Assembly: GCF_007746795.1 (NCBI RefSeq)
Contig: NZ_CP036343.1
Span: 2,469,369-2,533,368 of the forward strand
Direction of reading: 5' to 3'
DNA from: Gimesia algae
Lineage (GTDB): Bacteria; Planctomycetota; Planctomycetia; Planctomycetales; Planctomycetaceae
Length of the DNA: 64,000 nucleotides
The notes beneath the pieces are model-generated. The model worked only from the letters and a program-made list of their open reading frames with translations. It was not told the origin of the DNA and did not search any database. Position numbers and translations under genes: made by a program. This document shows, one piece after another, positions 9,801 to 16,947 of the stretch; position 1 is the first letter of the stretch; each line of letters starts with the position of its first letter.

Positions 9801-10094
9801 CTCCAGTTTGTTGTTGATTACCCTTCCTTTTCCCGTAGTTTTATATAACCGCAGGCCATCCAGATGCTGCTCTAGATACTGAGAAGGCATGATCAATTCC
9901 GAAACCGCATTTCCGGTCGCTTCCTCTTGGGACCAGCCAAATATTTCTTCGGCCCGCCGATTCCAGTCAACAACATAACCGTCCATGTTCATGGTAATAA
10001 TCGCATCCATTGCGGAATCGACAATTGTCTGCAACCGGTCATCGGAAGCCCATAAAGCATTATTCGGGGATTCTGGCTTTGGAGAGAGTTCCAT
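6864..10094 (-). pseudogene. Hybrid sensor histidine kinase, truncated in its Hpt domain by IS66
   Basis: 1076 residues remain of an original 1140. Domain order: PAS (about 15-135), GAF (160-315), PAS (325-440), HisKA with HELRTPMN (near 477), HATPase_c (about 580-705, GTGLGLAICHELIGL), receiver 1 (LVVDDNQ... VIVDALMPETDG), receiver 2 (VLVAEDTP... VVLMDVQMPTMDG), then the first helix of an Hpt domain. No transmembrane segment is evident, so it should sense a cytoplasmic signal. The insertion removes the Hpt histidine; the stop TAA and last Leu come partly from IS sequence. The protein may still autophosphorylate and load its receivers but could not pass phosphate on through its own Hpt. The likeliest downstream partner is the NtrC-type regulator 1.5 kb upstream. 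ATG 10094 has only a weak ribosome site. Confidence 0.9.
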
Positions 10095-10306
10095 TCGTTT
10101 TTGTGCCCGACTGGAAAAATTGATTAGTAATTTTAGTGAATTCTCTGAAGAAGAATGGCATTAATTTAACAGAATGGAATTAAAATATCCACGACCACCC
10201 AGAGTAGGCGGGAACTCTAAAGAGGGGCTAGTTTAAAAAAACGCGATTATAAGAAACAAATTCCAGCATTGCATATCCCGAATACAAATTCAATCCATTT
10301 GTTAAT

Positions 10307-10603
10307 TCACTTGGGTGTTTCTAAAGCTTCTGATTGATCACGATTGAGATCTGATTCTCCCTTAAAAGGCTCATCAGAATTTGCAGCATCTTCTGTATTG
10401 TCGAGTAACTTGCGTCCCTCTCTGGCTGCATCTTCAACGAATTCTTCTCCTTTTTTGACTGCCTGTTCCGTATCTTTTTTGACTTCATTTTTATGGATCG
10501 TCATGGTTGCACTGTCATCCATCTCAGCAAACGAAATCCAACCACCTAATACCATGGCAGCAACCGCGACAATGATCAGAACGATAATGATTACGTTTTG
10601 CAT
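10307..10603 (-). CDS. Small single-pass membrane protein
   Basis: 98 aa. One N-terminal transmembrane helix (residues 3-26, VIIIVLIIVAVAAMVLGGW) is followed by a highly charged helical tail rich in Lys, Glu and Asp (VKKDTEQAVKKGEEF). GGAG lies about 7 nt before ATG 10603. I recognise no family beyond a resemblance to small planctomycete proteins with one helix and an acidic tail. It lies between the hybrid kinase and a DUF1328 membrane gene, all on the same strand, so it probably belongs to the same envelope-stress set and might be read from the sigma-54 promoter at 11.08 kb. Confidence 0.65.
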   Translation of the reverse strand: MQNVIIIVLIIVAVAAMVLGGWISFAEMDDSATMTIHKNEVKKDTEQAVKKGEEFVEDAAREGRKLLDNTEDAANSDEPFKGESDLNRDQSEALETPK

Positions 10604-10733
10604 CTGTTTTCTCCAGCAAATTGACCTGCGACTTGACAGGTATGATAAACCGGACCGACGACACTCTTTTGAATGTCGCCGGTCGGTCGTCTCAGCAGTT
10701 TCGAATCAAGCACTTTAGGCTTTATTCAAACAC

Positions 10734-10901
10734 TTATTCTGTGGGAACTCTCTTACCCGTCAGCAGGCTGATTACCGCTAATACGAGGAAGATAAAGAAG
10801 CAGATCTTTGCTGCGCCATAGGCCATTCCGCCAACCAGACCAAACCCAAACAGACCTGCTACCAGAGCAATTACTAAAAACATTAATGCCCAACTCAACA
10901 T
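10734..10901 (-). CDS. DUF1328 family membrane protein
   Basis: 55 aa with two transmembrane helices. The reverse strand reads [20 protein letters not shown], then [20 protein letters not shown] and a short basic tail. This matches the DUF1328/YtjA family, small inner-membrane proteins common in stress-regulated gene sets. GAAAGGG lies about 8 nt before ATG 10901. A strong sigma-54 promoter match lies about 160 bp upstream on the same strand, so expression is probably controlled by an NtrC-like activator. The next gene on that strand encodes one. Confidence 0.88.
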   Translation of the reverse strand: MLSWALMFLVIALVAGLFGFGLVGGMAYGAAKICFFIFLVLAVISLLTGKRVPTE

Positions 10902-11387
10902 GGTGATACCCTTTCAATTAGTGGGATTGTAAGTTCCTTTGAAACCGGGTTTTCAATTCCGATCCGGCTGGGAGTATTGAATTTCAACTTCACCAACCGA
11001 CCAGGAATACCCTGGCTCACTCAATTTACATGTTTCAATTTCAATCACATTCCTGCGATGTTAGAGGACTTCGCAATCGCTGTGCCAAGTTAAAACCACA
11101 AGACAATAAATTGACATAAGGCTTTACAAGAAAACATGATAGAACTTTGCTAAATTCTGTACATGAATCGAGAACTCATGGTTTCAATGAGCATGATCGA
11201 TTGCTGATCGCTCGCTGGGAAGCTTGCTTGCGCGTTAAGCGACCGTTTGCAGATCTGTTAAGAACTGGCTCCCCGGTCCAGAACTGTATGAGTAAATACA
11301 GGAATCACGGGGAGCATTTGAGCGGAAAATCTCGCTGCCTGCCGACAGAAGCGTTTTCAAAAACGGCTCAACCTGGAGCGCATCCAT
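10902..11387. other. Leader and non-coding DNA upstream of DUF1328 gene
   Basis: About 490 bases with no gene I can support. It contains the sigma-54 promoter at 11073-11087 and a long presumed leader of about 160 nt. Open frames around 11150-11400 translate to nothing recognisable and run into repeats. Confidence 0.5.
11073..11087 (-). promoter_or_regulatory. Sigma-54 (-24/-12) promoter for DUF1328 gene
   Basis: The minus strand reads TGGCACAGCGATTGC, a perfect match to TGGCAC-N5-TTGC with GG and GC 10 nt apart. Transcription would start near 11061 and run into the DUF1328 gene and perhaps the 98-aa gene. Confidence 0.75.
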
Positions 11388-11456
11388 TAACGTCTCTCGA
11401 TCTATGAGACTCAACCCAGAGATTCCTGAAGACGCTACATTAAACCCGAGCAGAGG
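11388..11456 (-). repeat. Degenerate CTAG-type repeat, copy 2 (inverted)
   Basis: The sequence ACGTCTCTCGATCTATGAG followed by GAAGACGCTACATTAAA resembles the reverse complement of the repeat family but is diverged and lacks a clean left end. It abuts copy 3 head to head. Confidence 0.5.
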
Positions 11457-11552
11457 CTAGACTGTGTCCAGTTTTACTGTAGCGTCTCCAGGGCCATTTA
11501 GACCGAGTATCATAGATTGTGAAACGCTATGGTTAAATGTGATGCGTTCTAG
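11457..11552 (+). repeat. CTAG-bounded palindromic repeat, copy 3
   Basis: A good full copy, CTAG at both ends (11457-11460 and 11549-11552), beginning CTAGACTGTGTCCAG and ending GTGATGCGTTCTAG. Its right CTAG supplies the stop codon of the NtrC-type regulator on the opposite strand. Confidence 0.85.
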
Positions 11553-13015
11553 TCATCATCAATACTGACGGTTTTCTCAAGAGAGATGCCAAACTGGGCA
11601 ATACGATCTCGAATCTTGCCGCGAGTGATGCCAAGAATTTCTGCGGCGCGAGTCTGATTACCGCCCGTTTCATTCAGAATTCGCGTCAACAGATAGCGTT
11701 CCATGGCTTCCAGTGTTTCGCTGTAAAGATCTGTTGATTGTTGCGCGAGTCGTTGATCTACAAACAAACGTAAATCAGCTAATGGTAAATCATCACCAAC
11801 GACGTCAGTTTGGGGCTCTAACGAGGCAGTCTGCGTGCTGAATCGCCTGGACAATTCATCCGGTAAAAATGAAGGAACAATGATCGGAGAAGTACTCTTC
11901 AACAGAGACTGCCGAACCACACTTTGAAGTTCCCTGACATTTCCAGGCCAGGGATACTGAATCATCAACTCCAGAGCCTCTGAAGAGACCCCTTCTGTTT
12001 CTGTACGCCCCATTTCGAAACAGGCTTCATTCAGATAATGCTCGACCAGTAATGCGATGTCATCACCCCGTTGACGTAAAGGAGGCAGCGAAATCGTCAT
12101 TCCATTGAGACGGTAGAACAGATCTTCTCGAAATGAACCAGCTTTAACCATCTCTTCCAGATTGCGGTTCGTGGCTGCGATAATGCGGACGTCGGTTTCG
12201 ATCGTTTTATTACCACCGACCCGTTCAAATCTCTGTTCCTGCAGCAGACGTAATACCTTTCCCTGCGTCAGTTGTGACATATCTCCCACTTCATCGAGAA
12301 AGATTGTCCCGCCATTACATTGTTCGAATTTACCGATTCGCTGTCTGTCTGCACCTGTAAATGCCCCCTTTTCATAGCCAAACAGTTCACTTTCCAGGAG
12401 TGTTTCCGTGAGAGCGGCACAATTAACGGCCATGAAACTTTCTTTAGAGCGGGGACTGTGCTGATAGATTGCCCTGGCGACAAGTTCTTTACCAGTACCA
12501 CTTTCTCCACGGATTAGAACGTTGACGTTTTCCGCAGCAACGCGTCCGATTGCCTTGAATACCTCAAGCATTTGTGGACTGCGACCTACAAACTGATCTC
12601 CTTTACTGGATTTAGTATCGCCTACCGGCAATGCAACCGGGATATTCATCAACCGACGTGTCTCAATCGCCTTGTGGACCAGTTGGTTCAGTTTGGGAAG
12701 ATCCAGTGGCTTGGCAAGATAATCAAACGCCCCCAGTTGCATGGCTTCGATGGCAAGGTTACTTTCGCTGGAAGATGTAATAAACACGACTGGTAAACGT
12801 CGATCCAGTTTATGGATATCACGAAAAACATCTAATCCAGAAACACCGGGCAACATGATGTCCAGTAGCACAACTTCAGGAGAACTCGCGCGAATCGCTT
12901 CCAGAGCCTCATCAGCTGTGCCTGCAGTGGTGACGTCTACATTCACTTTTTCGAGTGACCGTCTTACCATTTCCCGTACCGTACGGTCATCATCCACAAC
13001 TAATGCCTGAGACAT
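11549..13015 (-). CDS. NtrC-family sigma-54-dependent response regulator
   Basis: 488 aa. Receiver domain (1-120) with acidic pocket DDD at 8-10, phospho-acceptor D52 (VVLLDIMLPG) and the conserved Lys in YLAKPLD. An AAA+ domain (about 141-375) follows, with Walker A GESGTGKE, the sigma-54-contacting GAFTGA loop, and Walker B TIFLDEVGD. A Fis-type helix-turn-helix lies at ~440-475 (NQTRAAEILGITRGKIRDRI). It activates transcription by sigma-54 RNA polymerase after phosphorylation. Three sigma-54 promoter matches nearby (11.08, 13.52 and 27.33 kb) precede envelope-stress genes and are likely targets. The hybrid kinase downstream is the obvious phosphodonor candidate. The stop TAG comes from the CTAG end of repeat copy 3, so the native C-terminus might have differed slightly. 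Confidence 0.93.
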   Translation of the reverse strand: MSQALVVDDDRTVREMVRRSLEKVNVDVTTAGTADEALEAIRASSPEVVLLDIMLPGVSGLDVFRDIHKLDRRLPVVFITSSSESNLAIEAMQLGAFDYLAKPLDLPKLNQLVHKAIETRRLMNIPVALPVGDTKSSKGDQFVGRSPQMLEVFKAIGRVAAENVNVLIRGESGTGKELVARAIYQHSPRSKESFMAVNCAALTETLLESELFGYEKGAFTGADRQRIGKFEQCNGGTIFLDEVGDMSQLTQGKVLRLLQEQRFERVGGNKTIETDVRIIAATNRNLEEMVKAGSFREDLFYRLNGMTISLPPLRQRGDDIALLVEHYLNEACFEMGRTETEGVSSEALELMIQYPWPGNVRELQSVVRQSLLKSTSPIIVPSFLPDELSRRFSTQTASLEPQTDVVGDDLPLADLRLFVDQRLAQQSTDLYSETLEAMERYLLTRILNETGGNQTRAAEILGITRGKIRDRIAQFGISLEKTVSIDDD

Positions 13016-13183
13016 AATTTATTCCGAACTGATTATTTATTTGAAAGTATCGCTAGTGCTGAACTGCGCCATTCTAGCAATACAATTTCTGCATTACAAA
13101 GATAAGAAACGAAAATCCATGACAATCCGTTTTCCTTCTCTGCTAAAAGAAGAAATATAAATGGAAATCCGATTTATGATAGA

Positions 13184-13211
13184 TTGACTGTATATAGCCC
13201 CGCGTTACACT
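13184..13211 (+). promoter_or_regulatory. Sigma-70-like promoter of candidate small RNA
   Basis: TTGACT (13184-13189), 16-bp spacer, TACACT (13206-13211). It points to the right, away from the NtrC gene, and precedes a short transcript unit with no reading frame. Confidence 0.45.
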
Positions 13212-13217
13212 TTAAGT

Positions 13218-13305
13218 ATCAATGACCAGCTCCCGGAGTAGGTCACGAGCAGGCCTATGACAGCCCTGCGGCGAACTAACCATGTACGCCGCAGGGCTTT
13301 TTTTA
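13218..13305 (+). ncRNA. Candidate small non-coding RNA
   Basis: About 88 nt between a sigma-70-like promoter and a strong intrinsic terminator, in the 450-bp gap between the divergent NtrC regulator and a PRC-barrel gene. The transcript would fold into two hairpins: GACCAGCTCC / GGAGTAGGTC and the terminator stem. There is no start codon with a ribosome site and a usable frame. It matches no RNA family I recognise, so the function is open; regulation of the neighbouring stress genes is only a guess from location. Confidence 0.45.
13262..13305 (+). terminator. Rho-independent terminator
   Basis: Perfect 12-bp stem AGCCCTGCGGCG / CGCCGCAGGGCT (arms 13262-13273 and 13287-13298) followed by a run of T. 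No coding region ends here on the plus strand, which is why an RNA gene is proposed upstream. Confidence 0.85.
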
Positions 13306-13512
13306 TTGACTGACTGGGTTTCATTGACGTGCTGACTGATTGTCAAGCATCCCGGTTTCTCAGCGGTCGATCAGAATATGTAATAAATGAAATCTCCGAG
13401 GCAAAGATTAAGACCAAGAATAATATGAAAACAGTAATTTTGACAGAAAATAAAGAGCCTTGTGCATGGTAAACAATGAAATCCCTCCTAAATCAATGGA
13501 AAATCCACCGAC

Positions 13513-13528
13513 TGGCACACGATCTGCA
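13513..13528 (+). promoter_or_regulatory. Sigma-54 (-24/-12) promoter for PRC-barrel gene
   Basis: TGGCACACGATCTGCA matches TGGCAC-N5-TTGCA with one change in the -12 box; GG and GC are 10 nt apart. The predicted start near 13540 lies 25 nt before ATG 13565 with its AAAGGAG site, which also supports that start codon. Confidence 0.7.
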
Positions 13529-13564
13529 TTTCGTCTTCAGACAGAACCAGGAAAGGAGACAGAA

Positions 13565-13761
13565 ATGTTTCGAAGCACAAATGAACTCAAAGGATACCAA
13601 GTTCTGGCTACCGATGGAGAGTGCGGAACCGTTAATAATTTTCTATTTGATGATGAAACAAACATCATGCGTTATCTCGTGGTAGATACCGGAGGATGGC
13701 TTTCAGATCGTCAGGTTCTCATCTCCCCTGTCGCTATTGAACAGCCAGATTTAGATAGCTA
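13565..13761 (+). pseudogene. PRC-barrel domain gene, 5' part, interrupted by ISNCY-like element
   Basis: Start ATG 13565 with AAAGGAG 8 nt upstream. It encodes a PRC-barrel fold: LKGYQVLATDGECGTVNNF, then MRYLVVDTGGWLSDRQVLIS. It stops right after the insertion at TAG. The other part resumes at 15564. Joined through one copy of the duplicated TAGCTA (13756-13761 / 15558-15563), the gene is 729 nt and encodes 242 aa with two PRC-barrel domains in tandem. PRC-barrels are small beta-barrel modules found in the photosynthetic reaction centre H subunit, RimM and stress proteins. As it stands the protein would be a 65-residue single domain and may be unstable. Confidence 0.85.
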
Positions 13762-15557
13762 GTGGGTGTCCCGAAAGTGGGTTCGTGCTGAATTTTATGT
13801 GTTAACGCGATGGTAGTGGATCGTGGAGATTGTTGATATCGGGTCTCCGCTGGCTGCGTTCGGGTGATTTTGGCCGGGATTTCGATTTTATCTGGCACTA
13901 CAGCGCGTACGCTCTTCCCTGGCTTTGCTCTCTCGTATGGATCGCGACTGTCTCAGGCCGCTTTGCGGCGACTGTGAGCGGCGGCCGCGTTTTGGTTCTC
14001 CCGGGCGATGAGCATCCGACCGAGCGTGTGCAGGTTTCGCCCCAGAATACCCAGTTGCATGTAGCGTTCAAAACCGATCTCCGAACGGTCGCGACATCGC
14101 TTCATCGCGTTCCCGCTCTGCAACGCTCCGATCATTGATTCCACTCCCGAATGATTCTGCTGAGCCGATCGAAACTCGTCATCGGCCTGGACCAGTTGAA
14201 CCGCCGACTGCTTGACGCCGGTTCTGGGAAGACACAGATGATCGACAAGCTCAGACAATTCTCTCTGGTTGTCGGGCGAATGAAATCCACGGTCGAACGA
14301 CAGACGCTTCACACCGTTTTGAAAGTCATTTTGCAAAGACTTCGTTTCACGGACTGCCACTTGTTTGTCGCCTTCATCGCGTTTCATCAAAACGGCGCGC
14401 ACAATGAAGCCAGCCGCATCTTCGAATACCAGAACCTGTCGACCAAACTGCATCGGCTGACCGGCTTTGCCACGTTTGTAAAGCTGAGTGTGCGGCTCGA
14501 AAATACTGAAGAGCTTGTCGCTGTTGGCAACTGCTTCGCCGTGGATGATACGTCGCCGGGTCGTGTCCGCGACGCGTTCTGTGCGTAGGATCAACGCCTG
14601 CAGCGTGTTCGGCCCGAACAGGTCGGCGATCTCCGGTAATCGCTGGCCCGTGACCAGGCAGAGGTCGCGCGCACGCTGCGTCAAGATGTCCGCTTTCTGC
14701 AGGAGTTCGCGGTAAAGCGGCTGGAGCCGCTTTTTGTAGCGGGGGCCTTTCTTTGTCGCGATGCGATTGATGTCTCGATTGAGTTGTTTGATTTTTTTCA
14801 AGAGGTGAGCATACTGACGCCATCCGTTCACGCCATGTGCTTCGGCCAGCCTCACGCACTGAGGAATGATTTTCCGCAGCCCGTCGTACAGCAAACTGCT
14901 TTCCGTGGGATAATGAATGTTCGTTTCCATCACGAACGAATCGGCGCGGACCTTTTCGATCGCAGTGGGATCAAACGAGTGTCCTGCACTGACGATGGCC
15001 TGGTTGATGCGTGCGATGGTTTCCGGTCGCAGGAGTCGAATGTTGTTGCGGATGGTTCGCCATTTGAAGGGCCTGTCATCGCAGTCGCCGACTCCCATGA
15101 CGGCGCGCAGCTTGCGGTGATTTTCAGCAAGGTCCTGCAATTGATCGTAGGTGAAGTTGCAACCCAGTCGCACGGCTGCCAGCACACAGATATGCCAGTA
15201 TTCCATCCCCGTTCGACCTGTGTCGGTGCGACTGTCACCGTTAACGTCGGCGGCGATCCACTGCAGAATGTCATCGACAAGCCTGCGGTCCGAATACAGG
15301 AACTGCAGAGCGCGAAGAATGGGAACGATGCGATCCCGCGATTCCAGATTTAACTCCACCTGTTCGATCGGAACGCTGTCCAGTCGCAGCTGATTCGAGT
15401 ATGATTTTCGCATCATTGGCTCCTCGAAGATTGAACGTGTTGATTCCGTTTTAACTGTCTTTTCAACAAGTAATACGGATCAATGCCTCATCTTCGAGGA
15501 GCGTTCTCACAATTTCACGCTATTATTTACGAACCAAAACGCTTTCGGGTCAGACAC
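13762..15557. mobile_element. ISNCY/IS1202-like insertion sequence (1796 bp)
   Basis: Ends are imperfect inverted repeats: GTGGGTGTCCCGAAAG on the left and GTGTCTGACCCGAAAG read from the right. It is flanked by the direct repeat TAGCTA (13756-13761 and 15558-15563). It carries one 487-aa transposase gene on the minus strand. It interrupts a PRC-barrel gene; exact removal with one TAGCTA restores the frame, which fixes these boundaries. The 6-bp duplication agrees with a short-duplication subgroup of the IS1202/ISNCY elements, but I assign the subgroup only tentatively. Confidence 0.88.
13953..15416 (-). CDS. ISNCY-family transposase
   Basis: 487 aa. It matches the ISNCY-type transposases common in planctomycete genomes: an N-terminal domain with RIVPILRALQFLYSD and WIAADVNGD, then RADSFVMETNIHYPTESSLLYDGLR (likely the first catalytic Asp). 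A charged helical middle follows, then FEDAAGFIVRAVLM and LSFDRGFHSPDNQREL (second Asp), and an HSGVESMIGAL segment with the probable Glu. The tail is basic (AAAAHSRRKAA). The frame is intact from ATG 15416, so the element looks functional. It runs antisense to the host PRC-barrel gene. Confidence 0.88.
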   Translation of the reverse strand: MMRKSYSNQLRLDSVPIEQVELNLESRDRIVPILRALQFLYSDRRLVDDILQWIAADVNGDSRTDTGRTGMEYWHICVLAAVRLGCNFTYDQLQDLAENHRKLRAVMGVGDCDDRPFKWRTIRNNIRLLRPETIARINQAIVSAGHSFDPTAIEKVRADSFVMETNIHYPTESSLLYDGLRKIIPQCVRLAEAHGVNGWRQYAHLLKKIKQLNRDINRIATKKGPRYKKRLQPLYRELLQKADILTQRARDLCLVTGQRLPEIADLFGPNTLQALILRTERVADTTRRRIIHGEAVANSDKLFSIFEPHTQLYKRGKAGQPMQFGRQVLVFEDAAGFIVRAVLMKRDEGDKQVAVRETKSLQNDFQNGVKRLSFDRGFHSPDNQRELSELVDHLCLPRTGVKQSAVQLVQADDEFRSAQQNHSGVESMIGALQSGNAMKRCRDRSEIGFERYMQLGILGRNLHTLGRMLIARENQNAAAAHSRRKAA

Positions 15558-15563
15558 TAGCTA

Positions 15564-16095
15564 TGAATTACCAACGGTACTTTCAAAGGCAAATATTGAA
15601 TCAGCGCCTTTAGTGGAGACAGACCAGCCTGTTTCACGTCAGTACGAATCAGCATTAACGTCATTCTATAATTGGCCTGTTTACTGGGGGAGTTCACCCA
15701 CTCCTATTATGAATCGGCCCACGGCGACTGCTGAACTTGAAGAACGCGTGGCTTCGAGGAATGGTGATCCCCACTTACGGAGTGTTGAGGAAATCACTGG
15801 TTACAAAATTCAATGTATGGAAGAGTCGCTCGGGCATGTAGAAGACATGATCGTGGATACAGAAAGCTGGAGTTTACGATATCTTGTAATTGATACCCGT
15901 AACTGGCTGCCAGGTAAGAAAGTGATCATTGCATTCGACTGGATCACTCATTTTACCTGGGACGATCGCAAGGCACATGTGGATTTAACAAAATCACAGG
16001 TCGAGAATGCTCCGGAATATGATCCTCGCCTGCCTGTCAATCGTGCATATGAAGCTCAACTCTATGATTTTTATGGACGTCCCACTTACTGGTAG
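15564..16095 (+). pseudogene. PRC-barrel domain gene, 3' part
   Basis: Continuation of the gene interrupted at 13761. After a linker with FYNWPVYWG it encodes the second PRC-barrel (SVEEITGYKIQCMEESLGHV, then LRYLVIDTRNWLPGKKVII). The C-terminus YDFYGRPTYW echoes the FYNWPVYWG motif after the first domain. It has no start codon with a ribosome site after the insertion, although internal ATGs exist (15709, for example), so weak expression of the second domain cannot be excluded. Confidence 0.82.
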
Positions 16096-16223
16096 AACAG
16101 CAGGAATTTCCTGAATACCAATCTGGCGTGACAAAGCTGTCTAACCTTAGTTTTTAACGGGCTACCGGTGCGCCTATAGCGAGCCAGGTCAGTTCTAAGA
16201 ATGATAAATAAGAGGAAACCGTT

Positions 16224-16415
16224 ATGAGAAATCACATCATCAATTCATGTTTTTTATCGCTGTCTCTGCTACTGATGTCGGCAACTTCGTTCACCCTGGC
16301 GGGCTGTGAAGAAAAAGAAAAAGTTCTTGATATTGAAACTCCCAACGGAGAACTCGAAATTGAGCGAGACAAATCCGATGGTGACATCGGTGTGGATCTC
16401 AAAAAGAAAGAATAG
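16224..16415 (+). CDS. Small lipoprotein
   Basis: 63 aa. Signal peptide with hydrophobic core (residues 9-24) and lipobox LAGC with the acylated Cys near 27. The mature part is about 36 residues of mostly charged sequence (EEKEKVLDIETPNGELEIERD ends in a Lys-rich tail). AGAGGAAA precedes ATG 16224 at about 7 nt. No family beyond small planctomycete lipoproteins with a short beta-like VLDIETPNGELEI stretch. It lies between the PRC-barrel gene and a CsbD gene on the same strand and likely belongs to the same stress set. Confidence 0.72.
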   Translation: MRNHIINSCFLSLSLLLMSATSFTLAGCEEKEKVLDIETPNGELEIERDKSDGDIGVDLKKKE

Positions 16416-16524
16416 CTCCCAAGGAGCTGTTCTCAAGATTGATGTTCGCTGAGCATCGTTCTGGTCTCAGCAGCATGTTACTGATTTAAAAATTTTACTT
16501 CCAAAATTTTAATGTAGGAGAAAA

Positions 16525-16731
16525 ATGATGAATTCAGATCAATTCGAAGGAAAATGGAAACAGATCAAAGGTCAGGCTAAACAGAAATGGGGAGAGCTGA
16601 CTGATGATGAAATTAACCAGATTGATGGTAAACGCGAAGACTTGGTCGGAAAAGTCCAGGAACGCTATGGCATCGCTAAAGAAGAAGCAGAAAAACAGGT
16701 TGCTCAGTTTGAAAGCTCTTGCCATTGCTAA
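16525..16731 (+). CDS. CsbD family stress-response protein
   Basis: 68 aa. Nearly the whole length matches CsbD (PF05532): FEGKWKQIKGQAKQKWGELTDD, then INQIDGKREDLVGKVQERYGIAKEEAEKQV. CsbD proteins are small abundant soluble helical proteins induced by general stress; biochemical role unknown. TAGGAG lies 5-8 nt before two adjacent ATGs (16525 and 16528), either of which could start it. The C-terminus ends unusually in SSCHC, giving two closely spaced cysteines. It lies in a run of stress genes after the PRC-barrel gene. Confidence 0.88.
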   Translation: MMNSDQFEGKWKQIKGQAKQKWGELTDDEINQIDGKREDLVGKVQERYGIAKEEAEKQVAQFESSCHC

Positions 16732-16757
16732 GACTATAAAACATGGTCGTTAATTAA

Positions 16758-16894
16758 ACTATCAACAGCTGATAATAATCCATGTAGATAACTCAGGACT
16801 GCCGGCGAATATTCGCTCATACGGATTTAAATACCTATCGTTTAGATTCAGTCTGCTGTCTTATCTCATTCAAAATATTATCAGCTGTGATAGT
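16758..16894. repeat. Inverted-repeat unit of about 137 bp
   Basis: Arms ACTATCAACAGCTGATAATA (16758-16777) and TATTATCAGCTGTGATAGT (16876-16894) are inverted copies differing by one inserted base. They enclose about 100 bp without a gene. It could be a small non-autonomous element, a processed RNA hairpin, or paired binding sites. It lies between the csbD gene and the secreted PRC-barrel gene. Confidence 0.5.
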
Positions 16895-16947
16895 TACTTC
16901 TGGTCATATCTAACTTCAATTTCTAAGATTCCCGAGGGAGAAATAAC

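Noticed and set aside
11147-11407. 86-codon open frame upstream of the NtrC gene end
   Set aside because: No recognisable protein pattern; its 3' part overlaps a degenerate repeat copy.
14784-15353. Plus-strand open frame of about 190 codons inside the ISNCY-like element
   Set aside because: Lies opposite the intact transposase gene and resembles no protein family; a shadow of the transposase codon pattern.
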